A DNA stretch of 64,000 nt, from contig NW_019091485.1 in the NCBI RefSeq assembly GCF_001949145.1, forward strand, positions 199,779-263,778, read 5' to 3'. Below are positions 1 through 12,900 of the stretch, one piece after another (the first letter of the stretch is position 1; each line of letters starts with the position of its first letter). A model generated the notes under the pieces. That model was not told the origin of the DNA and did not search any database. It saw nothing but the letters and a program-made list of their open reading frames with translations. The position numbers and the translations under genes were made by a program. Source of the DNA: Acanthaster planci. Taxonomy: Eukaryota > Echinodermata > Asteroidea > Valvatida > Acanthasteridae.

Positions 1-864
1 TGAAATATGCTTGTCCTCATTGAAAAATGTGAAAGTGAAATCATATGATCCCCAACTTATAAACCATATACAAAAAGTTTTGGGAATTTTTGGAAAAAAG
101 CAACTGAGGGTGATATTGTGAATGCTTTTCTCTGGTATTGTTATAACTCAGAAAAGGCAAAATTGACAAAGCATAAAATAGTTGGAAGCTTGCTGAAAAA
201 TGCTGGGAAGAAACGGCTCTCCAAATCAGAGGGGAAAATAGCATATGAGATGGACAGGAGCTGGGCAGGTGAATACCAATGGTTGTAGTGTATGCTGTTT
301 GTTGTTACCAAAGTTTCTATTGGAGGAGTTAATACCAAAAACATATTTCTCAGCATTTTATGGGAAAGTCTACAGTTACAAGTTATTAGATTTTCAATGT
401 AGACAAGGGCTAGGGTAATACAGCTTTAGAAAACATTTAGTATTGGCCTCTTAATGAGCACACACTGGCAAAAATATAAAACAAGAAAATATTGATTGGT
501 GTAGATGCTGGGTTTTTATCCCTTAACCTGATGAATTATTAAAGTAATTACATGAAGAGCATATTAATGTACATGTTGAATGAATGAACGAAACATTTAT
601 TTCAGTGCTGTCATTCTTTACAATAAGCAAACGTGGTTCACATTACTTAAGTACTAAGTACATGGCCAATAAATTAGGCAACATTACATAATGTATCATT
701 TTACATTTGATAAATTAGACAACAACATTTAGGTTTAAGGTTAAACTTGTAGTTGTTTCCAGATGCTTTCATAGATCTGCTGGCTTGTAGGCTCATCAGG
801 AGCTGAGGTTCAATTATGTTTTTCTGAAACTGCTTTGATGCCAATTCTGTCGTGGTTTGTCTAG
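1..864. other. Intron of filamin (window edge)
   Basis: I see no filamin-like exon and no RNA gene here. It is AT-rich and ends in the acceptor TTTGTCTAG at 864. The short open frames on both strands have no recognisable motif. The sequence is presumed intronic because the exon at 865 starts in phase 1. Confidence 0.6.
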
Positions 865-936
865 ATTCTGAAGATGTGTTTGACATGGATGGAATTGTAG
901 ACAATGGGGAAATTCCGGAACCAGACCCTGTTGAAG
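865..936 (+). CDS. FLN: Filamin hinge-region exon h1 (acidic)
   Basis: A 72-bp exon, phase 1 at both ends, with acceptor GTTTGTCTAG and donor GTAAGA. It encodes about 24 residues rich in Asp and Glu ([20 protein letters not shown]). It has no Ig strand pattern and is probably disordered. It is linked to filamin by reading phase and by its place upstream of the repeat 16 exons. Because it is symmetric, it could be skipped without a frameshift. Confidence 0.6.
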
Positions 937-3900
937 GTAAGACAACTGATGGAAAACATGCACAGTTTCTGGGAGAGAATTTTGACAGTGTTGTTGTCCT
1001 TTGTATGCACATATGACTTACTGTAAACAAAAGGACCAAGAACACTGAAATTTCATTTATGATATCAATATTTGGTTTATTTACATGCTAATCCAGGAAT
1101 TTGACATCATAGGGAACCCCCAAAATATTAGTAAGATAAAAATTGTGAGCCAGACACCGTATCATCTCATAATATGTACATGTTTAAAAATCTGTTTAGT
1201 GTTCCTTTTGTTCGGAAAATACCCCCCCCCACATGTTCTTGCACCTTCCTGAAAACTGGTAATGACTGAAAACCACTCAGTTATTAAGTCTTATTTAATA
1301 CAGACAACCGTTGTTAATTTTGATAACAGCCCCAGGGTTGGTGCATATCGTCCCCATGAGGTCACCGAGTCGCTCTAGCAGTGTTGGCAGCAAGATCAAA
1401 GGTGCCCTCAAGAAGCGTAGGTCCAAGTCGTATGGGTCATCCTCCGATTTTGTTGATGCCGACTGTGAAGTGTCCTGTAAGTGGTTAAGGGACCTGTTGA
1501 AGAAAAGAAATTTTGAAAGAGCCCAGAATTCAAAGAGCACATCTAATGCATACAACTTTTTAGGGTGAATCATGTTTCAACTGTGTTATTTTGTCACCTT
1601 AATTCTCTGCTCCTGTTCAGTTCCGCATTATTAACATTTATGACATGCATGTATCATTACATGGACAAAACTGGTTTTTCAAAGGGATTGTTCTAAAACT
1701 GTTCAATTTTAAGATTTCATTCAATTTATTTAAAAAGGAAAAAATGTCAAAAACCAGTCTCCCTTTTGTTGTGCTCTGTGCATTGCTTTGGGACCCAAGG
1801 TACATGTACATTTACTTGTATCTAGGACCACTTCTCAACGATAAACAAGTATTGCAAGGCTTTTGATAAGCTCAGTTCTTCCATGGCTCACTTCTCAGTG
1901 TTGTGGATATTTGGAACCTACACAGTACAAAACAAACAATTATTCCTTGATTCCTGGAGCTATTTCTCCATATGATGGTTCGATTCAGATAACAGAGTAT
2001 CATCAACAGATTCTGCAATATTCGAGGTTCAAGTGAAACTGTATACTCCTGTTCAGTGCTTAAAAACTTTTTGACATCTTTTTGGTTAAAGTGTATTGAA
2101 AAGTGTCTTATAGGCATTTGAAACTGTGCATTATTTTGTGTACATGTACATGCAAAGCAGTCGGCAGTGTTGCAGTTCCATTTTTCAGGGAAGACTCTGT
2201 TCAGTTCATAGGTTTTTCTGTGCAAAGTGTGAACCAAAAATTGGTTAATTGGAAATCTTTCAGAGAAAAGGTTGCTCGTTGGCTTATTGCCAAGTAATTT
2301 ATTACATAATAATGAATCACCAAGAGAAAAATTTAAGGACAGCAATATATCAAAAGTTATTTGTGCATACATCAATACAACATTGAGGTTTTCCGTCTTA
2401 AATGACATACATAATTTATGGAAATATATGCGGGCATAAAATACCTTTTGAAATTGCCAAAACAAAACTGAAAATAAGGGTTAATTGAAATACAAGGGTG
2501 AATTTTCAAGAGTTGTAGAAAACGTTAGTAGTGACTTTAGAACCCTATAGTGTACATGTATCTATTTTTTCCCTTCAGCTAAGGTAGAGGATGTCAAGAC
2601 TACAAAAAGACGGAGTCTTGGAAAACTTCTGAGCAAGGTATCCCTGAGGAGGTTATCCAAGTCATCAGGTGAGTTCATGCTCTCCTGTTACCAGTTATGA
2701 AGCCTCACTTTCATGCATGTTATGTGCCTGATATAATTCTACTCTTCAAATAACTGTCAGGGACTTCCATTTGCAGACTCTCATTTCCTACTGGTACTTT
2801 TCAAAATGATGACTAATTGAAAATACCACAGCACCGCTGTACTTTTATTACGGATGCTTTCAAGTGTCTCTCAAGTATTGCCTATAGAGTAAAATATGTC
2901 TTGGTGATTTGAAATAAGCATTCTTGTTTGGATGGATGGTTTTTGAAAGACTTTTTCAAGGAATAATTCATTTTGTTCATTTATTCATTCATTCTTATTT
3001 TTCCTAGGAGGAAGTGCTGGTGTTGGACTCAACAGTGCAGATGGTTGGATTTGCTTATTTGTCTGTTTATTTATAATGTTTTTAAAGACATTGTTTTTGG
3101 ATGGTGAATTCTTAGATTACCCCCAGCTTTGTATTATTCCGTTTTGGCCCTTGTATTAAAAATATAGGGGTCAATCTTTTTTTTAAATGTATTTAATTCT
3201 TCCAAATTTATTAAAGAAAATAAAGGCAATGCTACTTATAGACAACTATCAATGTTAAATTTTATTTATGTTGTGAATGCCAGATGAAAGGCAACTTGTG
3301 TAAACGTTGGTGTTTGTGTTGTTGAGTGATTTGCCAGAATATGCTCTTTGTGATTGACCCTTTTTGTACAAAATGTCCTATTTTGCAGGAGACAATTACA
3401 ATATATATACAGATATTCCTTACAGCTTTGATGACTTGGACATTTTTGCTGAAGGTGATGAACATTTCATTTGCTTCCTTTACATGTAGGGACACGAAAA
3501 ACTGATCAAATATCTGTTAATAACTGTTAACACCAGTGGAATCTGTTTTAATAGGAATCACTCATAAAAAACAATCCTGCGTAAGATTCAGGTGACTTTT
3601 GTGACCCATTTCATTTTGATTTACTTATTACATAAGTTGACTTCCTGTCTCGGACTAAAACCCATTAATACTGTGTATCTGTACTAAATAAATCAGTGTC
3701 AAACCTTGTGTGGTGGTGTGGGTTATTTAAGCAAGTGTATATTAACAGTTAAATTAACGTGTATAATGAGAAATGAAATTAAATAACATATGAAATCCAC
3801 ATCAGGTTGCCCTGTGTGCATGTAGATCATCTAATGCTGAAGACATATTTTGCTTCCATTTTCTTCCCAATTAAAGATTTTTCTCTCTCTTATTCACAGA

Positions 3901-6900
3901 ATGCACAGGGCCAGCGATGATGTTTCCACTCTTCAGCTTACCCCCTTTCTACAAAAAACTACTTATTACACGTGTCATTTTTTGCAGGTTTAGGGAGCCC
4001 AGATGGAACTTCACAAATTGTTTTACTATTTCTCTAATTTCTCTATTTGTCCTGCCTGTATCACCTTGTACTTTTCAAGGCCTAGATATATCCTGTTATC
4101 TTGGAAAAAAATAAAAGAAAACAATCACCCCTTTCCTTCCAAGAAAGTGAAATGGGATTGGTACTTTATGCAGCATATATTTATAATGTACATAGCGTAT
4201 TTTGAATCCACATGTCACTAAATCATTTCAGAGTGTAAAATGTAAGCGATTGTATTTGGAAAACGTCTGTAAGAACAGCCTTGGTAATTGACATTCAAGT
4301 CTATTGCCCACATAGCATTATTTTTCTGGGCTTGTCTGTGAAGAGAGATTTCTTTAGCCATCATTGGCAGATGTGGTTTAAAAAACAAATTGCACTGAGT
4401 CAATTTGCTTTTGTTTATTCCCACATATCCAAGTCATACGTTGAAGATTTTTATGTACTGTGCTGATCCTTGAAATTTGCAAACCCCAAACCTCTGCTGT
4501 ATGTCAGACAGTGTCATTTAGCTTTTTAAACATTGAGGAAAACTTCATTTACAAAAAGTAGCCTGGGTGGGAGTTCTGAATATCAGTGAGTGGGTAAGTA
4601 GTGTTCATGCTGTTTTACTGGAAATGACTTGTGGAATTCCCTGTGAACATTTGCCAGATGAGAATGGTCAGCCGAATGGTGAACCGATCAAAGAGGTCAT
4701 TGAAAAAGATCAGATCAAGCCGAAAGAAACTGGTGAGAACCCAGCTAGGGCTAGGTGCTGTTCAGTCATTTGTCAGATTTCCCCATTACTGAAATACATC
4801 AAGGTTTTAAGTGTATGCTTTGTTTTAAAAGTATACTCGTTTTGTGTACAGGTATTGCCCCTTTTGTTTATGAAAATGAACGGGCACAAAGTTTTTCAAT
4901 ACAACAAGGCATGTGCATGTACAGCTGTTGTTAGGACCTTTTTACCTAAATGTGCTTAATTAATTTGCTTTTATTCACTCTAATGACACCTTTTTTCGAT
5001 GGTTGTTTTTCTACTAGAAATTAAGCCAATAACCTCACAATGAAAGGAATTTCAGAAGAAAAAAAAATGAAGGAAATTGTGTTTCATTTTTTCGAGGGAA
5101 CACCGAAACTAATTTGTTTAAAACATGTCCACTAAAAACTTGAAAAAAAGCTAGATAACTTTGAGCTATTGTTTTCTAACATGCCAACAAATTGATTCTC
5201 ATAATTTAACCCAATTTAATTTTTTTGTGTATTTTGTTTTGCATTTTTGATTAATAAGAGACAACCTCACAGTTTGAAATTACAGCCAACATCTAGATAT
5301 TGGAACTGTTGTAAATGGATTGCCTTTCCACGGAGCACTCTGATTAAACAGTTCATGTTGTTTTTCTCCTGTTGCCAAAATTTCTTAAATCAAACAATTA
5401 AAACTAGAACCAGCCTCGCCAAGCTCTGCGAAGGGGTTCTTCTATAGAGTCACTGAACCCATCCGGAGATTGGGCGACCGGTTTGGGGACAAAGGGGAGA
5501 AGAGCAAAGCGGCCAATGAGGACTGGGACTTTGTTCATGATTTGCCCAGTGGCGTCGAAAAAGTGGATGGTGAGTGGTGATTGGAGGAGCTTTGAACATC
5601 TCTGCACCGTGATTGGTCACTGTATATGGAATCACTGCAAGGCTGTGCCATTTCACACCACATCCGCTCTCTGTCTTGCAAATTGAAATCTTGGGGTGTA
5701 ATTGGGAATCACTGGTAATCGAACGAATTCAGCCCAGTTGTCTCTTGCTTGGGAGAGACAGTTATTCTACTTGGTCACCAGCATTGACTAACATGGGTGT
5801 GAGGTTTGAACTTGAAGCTACTCATTTGGATGTTCTTTGAGTTTCATTTCAAAAAGCTGACAGTACTATCTCTTGATTTTTCTCATTGTATGTAGCTTCT
5901 AACATGCACAGGTTAAGGGCAAGTTTGGCACCTAGGCAGGACTATGTGGTTTCTGTGATTGTAAGGATTTGGTGGAGGATAACAGATTTTTGTCCTCTTA
6001 CTTGCTAAATCAAATATGTGGGGCCTTCTGGCAAATGAGATGAAACTGGGTTCATGTAGAGCTTTAAAAGAGAAATGCTAAAAAGTGGTTTTGGTTATGC
6101 GAGGCCACAAGAATCTTCTATCTTATCACTACTCCTGGAATACACCTAACAAATAAACCTTCTTCTGGTACAACTGCAGGGTTTGGTTTCTACTAACTAG
6201 TTGTAAGTGAAGATCACAGTTAACTTGTTCAGCCTTGAATCTTTCAGCAGCCTCGCATTTTCCTTCACTATGTAAGGTTGTTGTGTAAGCACACAGGACA
6301 TGGAAATCAATTTGCTTACGAATCGTCTCCTGAGAACTTGTTTGCCATCTACTGAAGATTACAACACCTTTTTTTACCGTGTTGAAAATGTTCCTTGTTT
6401 ATTGCCACCATTTCTGTGACTGGAAATTATCATAGGTGTCAATCTTCAAGCAAAAAGTGCTGTTATGCGCTTATTATCTCCAGGATTTCTATTTGCAGTT
6501 AACCGCACCATGCAAACAGCTAACACCTCTGCCTTGCAAGATCAGCCTTTTCTTCCTCAGGTTAATGCAGGTTAATTTGCTGGTTGTCTGCCAATATTTT
6601 TCACTAATTGCAGTGTGTTTCTTTCACAGATGCATCGGCATACCTAGTGGCTGGTACTAATATCGAATGCTGCATTGAACTTTCCGTGGCACTTTGCTCT
6701 GATCTCTACAGTGTTTTCATGCTCAGCATACGAGTACATTTACATGTACCATACATGTACATTCATGCCTCTAAATTTTTGAAGGTCATTTGCATAGACT
6801 GACAACCAATAAACATATCTTTTAGAGAATGGCACTCCAGTAGAGAATGGCGAACCAATTGTGGAGGAGGTTGTAGGAAAGGAGGAGGTCAAGCCTGTGG

Positions 6901-9900
6901 AAGCAGGTAAGGCTGTTGGGTTTAAACCTGGATTTTATAAACCGTGTCATTTTGCATGTTTCCAGATTGATTGGTATTGAAGGTTGTGATATATGAAATA
7001 CAAACCCTTCACTTCATTATTTCTTTAACATCAGTTAAGAGCTGCCAACAATCCACTGCTTTGATCAGCCTTTTCCAAGGGGTCTGGTTGTGGGCTTAAG
7101 TGAAGTCAGGTATTCACAGCCAAATTACCCAGTTTCCATGTATATAACATGAAATATTCCACTCCGTGTCTCCACTTGGGTAGATGTTATACATATTATG
7201 TATTATGACAACCTGTGCTGATGACATTGACCTGATGTTCTATGCAGTGAGGATAAAACAGCACAACCTAAGTGTATAACATTAAAGCTGCACATAAAGC
7301 TCCAATTTGTGGCTTCATTTTTGTAAATTTATAGCCTTAATTCTCAATATGCTTTGTATCTGTGAAATTAATCTTAGACTTTAAACAGAAAAGTCTAGGT
7401 CATTGTAATAAAATCTGTACCATTAAAGGGACTTCAAGCATGTAATAAAGCAACTTAAATTGCAAAATTAAGATAGTGATAAACTGTTAAATTAATCACA
7501 ATTTACAGGGATTAATTTTGGAGCTTTTATGGACATGCCAGAAGGCCAGGAGCCACAGGCAGCACCAGTGGACGAGGAAATCACTAAAGACAAAGTAGAT
7601 GATGTAGAGTCAGGTGATTGAATATTCACTGCATTTTGAATATTCAGGTTGTCATTAAGATGCATGTTCTGTCACATTAGACCGCAGAAGGTGCTGGGCT
7701 CACAAGTCCTGATATTATCCTTTGAGGTTAAAACTAAGATTTTGGAGAATCGACAAATTAAATTCTATGTTGTTTTTAAACTTGGGAATCGTTACTCTTC
7801 AGATTGTTATGGACTCCCATGAATGTTTCAAACATTTAACAGAAGATATCTGTGCTTTACTTTGATATAAAAACAGTTGAATTAAAGAATATATATACCG
7901 GTACCAAACTAATCAAAATCATAAGTAGACGGATGCCAAACCAATTTACAGGTGACTGACTTTCCCATCTGTGATCAAATTTGATTTCCCCTGTGGCAGG
8001 ACCTCCGAGCTCCCCGGGCTCTGGGTTGAAAGATCTTTTGAAAAAACCATTTACCTGGTTGGGTAACCAGTTCGGGGACAAACCGGAGGAAGAGAGCAAG
8101 GTGTCTCCTCTGGGCACCCCGAATGATCGGAGCTTCAGTGTTGAGGTTCCTGAAGACTTTGACCGCACAGGGGAGCTGAATGGTGAGTCAACGTGGGATG
8201 GCCTCTAGTTTTTTTCTTCTTCTTCTCTCCGGGCATCATCCAAAGCAGGCACTAGGATGCTTTACTCAGCTAATTCCCTTCCATGTACCATCGTGATATT
8301 AATTTGTGACTTGGAGGAGTAAAAAGTTAGTCACTTACTAAAGCCAACAAATTTTTATGCACTTGAGCTTATAACAGTGAAATTACTAACTTCTCAGACA
8401 CAGACAAAGGATGTGTAAAAGTCATGCTATCCAGCACACTAATTTCTCACTTGAAATGCAGACATTGTGTATTGGGGACTGTTGAAAATTGATGGGAAAC
8501 TTGAGTCACATACCTAACAAAGTTGTACTCAAACCTGAGGATAGCAGCTCTCTCCTAATTTTTTTTGTAAGTTGGGGAGTTAAAAATATGTGAGTATCTT
8601 GGGAATGGGAAATCAAGGTTAATGCCATTCAGTGTCCAGTACGGCACGTCTCACCTTGCCTGCAAGAAAGCAAGATCTTTGTGAAAGGCAGCAACTATAC
8701 TTTGATTAACACGACATCAAAACATACATATTACATATACTTGAATTCAACAGGGCCTATCAAAGTTGAAAACTATGAACTCTTTTTGGCCATGTGCCTT
8801 TTTCCCCCATTGGAAATCTGGGTACAGAGTGAACTAACATTTCAATGTGAAATGAACTTTCCTCTCTTGCCAGGTTGTGACACAAATAAAGAATCAGAGG
8901 AATAGCGGATTGCACCACCATTTGTACTTTTTACCAATCTAATGTAATATTTTGCAAATGTCTTTTTTTGGGAATTGTAATATGAATAAATTATATGAAT
9001 TTATTACCATGGTAACGGTATTATTAACATCTTGGTGTTTGTCTTTATTTTTTTCTAATTTTCACAGCTTCATCAGCAGATGGGCTCATCCAACAAATTT
9101 TGTTAGGCAACCAACGCTTGTACTAATTCATCTACTTCTTTTCTCCAACAGTAACAGTTAATTTTTTCCCCTTCAAAAATGTGTATAATTTGCTTGTTTA
9201 TGTTCATTGTTTCAGTTTTTGAGTTAAATGCCAACATATTTCTCCTTCTACACAGCTCTTTTATTAGCTTTTATTTGTTTATTTCCTTTTTGTCTGTTGC
9301 ACCAAGATACGTTTTTATTTGTTGTGGTGATGTTGTCAACAATGTTTTGTTTATGGTTTAGTCTTTGTTTATGTTGTTTCTCTGTTGGATAATTCATACA
9401 CATTTTAATTAATTTTTAAAGCTGTCATTAATCGTCTGAATAATTGAACCAGTTCAAAAGTGTATTATAGTTCATTAAAAGTTTGAATTTTTGGATAGGT
9501 TCAGTCATCACTTTACCTTAGTAAATTCAGAGAAAACAAAAGCGTTCGAAATTTTTACATTTTGTGTATCTTCACAAAAAACTGAATCAAAAAAGAAATG
9601 CAATCATGGCGTCATCTTTACCATGAGAAATTACTATGAGAAATTCCCTCTGAGTGACCTCTGACTGCCATTTCCCAAAATTCATTCCAAAAGGTGAAGT
9701 GAAGAGGCCCTCGGGTAAGAAGGACATACCGACCATCACCGAAAACAAAGATGGTCACATCACCGTCAAGTACGCACCCCAGGAGACGGGCAAACACGAG
9801 CTGACTATCAAGTATGGAACCAGCCATGTACCAGGTACAGTAAGCAGTTTCATCCTTGGACAGATTTCGATAGTGCTTTTAAGTGGAGAGGGAGGAGAGG

Positions 9901-12900
9901 TTACAGATGGGTGAAAATTGTGATTACAGGCTGCCATGGCTAGTCATGGACTGGTTAGAGGAGACATGTTTGGTGCATAGGCACCACACTCACATGCATA
10001 ACCAATCACTGATGTTTGCAAAGAAATTTTAGTCATCTTTTTGCAAATTCTAATTCATAATCTTACTGATGTGAGTGCCAAATAAAATGCAATCAGTGTA
10101 GTAACTGTCTGTTGTCCCACTATATTGCATTCCAAGTTTTTCTTCATCTGTGGTTTATGTCATAAATTTAATGTGAAAAAGAACTATGTAGCAACAGCTT
10201 TTGTAAATTAATTACTGTCATCTTTAATAAATTTTTGTATTATATTATTACCAACACCAGGAAGCCCATTTGAGTTCCACGTTGACGAGTTGAAGAGTGG
10301 TCAGGCCACAGCCTACGGCACTGGTCTGACCCACGGAATTTGTGGAGAGCAAGCCGTGTTTACAGTCAACACTAAGGATGCTGGCCCAGGTACGCTTCTC
10401 AAAATCTTGCGGATGTGGCTTGCACAATAGACACTGTGTTCTGCTTGCACACATGTTCCTAGTTAAATTCTGTATAAGGTTGTATTGGCAGTTGTCATGG
10501 TAAACGATACTGTTTCAGCACCTTCAAGGACTGTTATCATATTTGTGTGTGAGGGAATGCCTAATTTTTAGTCTAGTTACTATCTGGTTACCAGCTAAAA
10601 TTTCATTGAGTTTATAGTGCTAGTTACCTACAAAACAATTTTTTGAGAAATATTTTGCATGTACTGTATCACCGTAGAATTTTAAAACCTTAAAATGAAA
10701 AAGAAATATATATTGTATTAACTGGGACAACTTCCAATGAAATGAAAGTCATATTCTTGTAAACATGGAATAGAAGTGTCTTAAATGAATGATGTACACT
10801 GTAGAGCAAACAATGCCATTATATAGTAGTCCTGATCTCTTACGCCGGAGTGGTATGTGGGTTCAAATCCTGTAAGAGATACCACTGCACTTGCATTCCT
10901 TTTGCAGGACCCTGCAAGGGTACAGATCAGATCGCACTCATCTCAAATTGCTTCATTGAACTGATTTCATTGCATGATAAGTAGGGGTAGTAATTTTGAG
11001 GCATTTTGAAACCCGTGTACGTAAGGTGCTATATGACACAGTGTGATTGAGCAAGTGATATTAGGTTCTCCTAAATGAGAGGCAGTTTTGAAGTTGTTTT
11101 CCCTTGCCTTGATATTTTTCAGGCGGTCTTGCTCTAGCTGTAGAAGGCCCGTCTAAGGCAGAGATCAAGTGTGTGGACAACAAAGATGGCACTTGCCAAG
11201 TCACTTACTTCCCACAGAAGGTCGGCCAGTACGAGGTCACAGTCAAATTTGCCGATAAGCATGTCCCGGGCAGTCCGTTCAAAGCCAACATAGTCGGTGA
11301 GATATCACATCTTGGTTTACCGAGATCTTCTCATTGGTTTTTAGAGGGGGTAGAGTTAAAAACTTTATTGTTTCAGGATCATCCACTCACTGGATTGACT
11401 AATGCAATGATGACACAGTTCAGATGAGCCTTTCCAAATTCAGCCTTTCATGAGCTAATGTTTCACATTCCTGCCAATTTTTTTCCCCATCTCTTGCCGT
11501 GTCTGTCCAGACAAGGCCGGCAGCATGATGTCCATCGGCTCGGCCAGTGATGTCCCTCTCAAGATTACAGAGACTGATTTGTCGCAGCTCAAAGCCTCCA
11601 TCACCCCACCCAGTGGTGTGGAGGAGCCTTGCGCCCTCAAACGCCTCCCCAACGGAAATATCGGTCAGTCAGCAGGCCTTTTCTTCTGGCTCTGAAGACC
11701 CAAGAAGTTTGAGTCATGATGACAAACATCTATCCTCTATTTTGCATGTTTTACTTGCACTTACACAATATGGAAATGTCTAAGCATACTTGTATTAGAA
11801 TAGCAGTAAAACTGACAATTGCTGTAAAATAGTGTGAAATGTAAAGTGATAACTCCAGCATCCTCCAAACTTTCAGCAAATCAAAAAGATAATGAGTAAA
11901 GGATACAAGAAAAAATTTGGCATTTTTGTGTTGACACACCCATAGTGATAGCCTAAGGAGTCCTGAATTAAATGTCATCACAATTATTACAAGCTTCCTG
12001 TGTTATAAGCAAGTAATTTGGTAAACATCAAGTGTAGACATTAAAAAAACCAATCTGAGAAACATGTTTAGGTAGAAACTCAAAAGCTTTTCCGTTGGCC
12101 TAATGATGACCCTGTATTCCATTCTCTGTAGGTATTACCTTCACCCCCAAGGAGGTCGGGGAACATCTAGTGAATGTCAAAAAGTACAACCGGCCAATTG
12201 CAGGCAGCCCCTTCAAGATCATCGTGGGCTCCCAGGAGGTGGGGGATGCCTCTAAGGTCAAGGTCAAGGGTCGTGGAATCTCAGAGGCTGACGCTGGCCA
12301 GATGGCTGAATTTGTCGTGGATACCAGGGATGCAGGTCGGTAGATTTGTGATTTTTAAGCCAGACTATGTTTACTTTCAAGATGGTTAAAAAGCATCAAC
12401 GTGTGGAGCCTCAGTGCACATGGATCTGTCTTTGTTCTTCATATGCAAAAAAGAGCACTTTGTTATGACCAGTCGACTGAAAAGACTGAGAACAACATTT
12501 ATCATTGAGTTATATGTTACCTGTTGATATTAAGAAGGTGGGTGCGAGAGGTGTTTTGGGGCTTTCAATGTTACGAGTTTTTCACCGTTAAAACCAAGTG
12601 ATAACATTTGTTTCAAATGGAACTCAAATTGCAGTTAGCTCTTGGTCCAGTAAGTGATATTTTCTTTATTCCACTGGACCACATTATGGATTAGAGGTTG
12701 TCTGTAGAACACTTTTTCTCAACATGAAGATGGCCACCAGCATCATGTGCCATTGCATCAAAGCAAAGCCTTTGTTAGTCCACTACTTATGCTATCTCTG
12801 ATGACAGAAGAGTTCATTTAGCAGAAAAGTTTTGCTATACTATATCTTGAATTTTTGCTAACTTTAAGCACACGATGTGTGGCATGTCTGTGCTAACAAT

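Noticed and set aside
1872-2465. 197-codon open frame on the minus strand
   Set aside because: It overlaps a dispersed repeat also found at 60392-60650, lies in a filamin intron, and has no recognisable motif.
3009-3049. Possible extra filamin hinge exon ([12 protein letters not shown])
   Set aside because: The acceptor TTTTTCCTAG is strong and the phase fits, but the only donor is a weak GTTGGA. Not listed as an exon without transcript support.
3899-4030. Two acceptors (TTCACAG at 3900, TTTTGCAG near 3986) followed by open phase-1 frames
   Set aside because: No convincing donor before the frame becomes non-specific.
6629-6652. 24-bp phase 1-1 segment after TTTCACAG that could be a hinge microexon
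   Set aside because: The donor GTACTA is poor and so short a segment can arise by chance.
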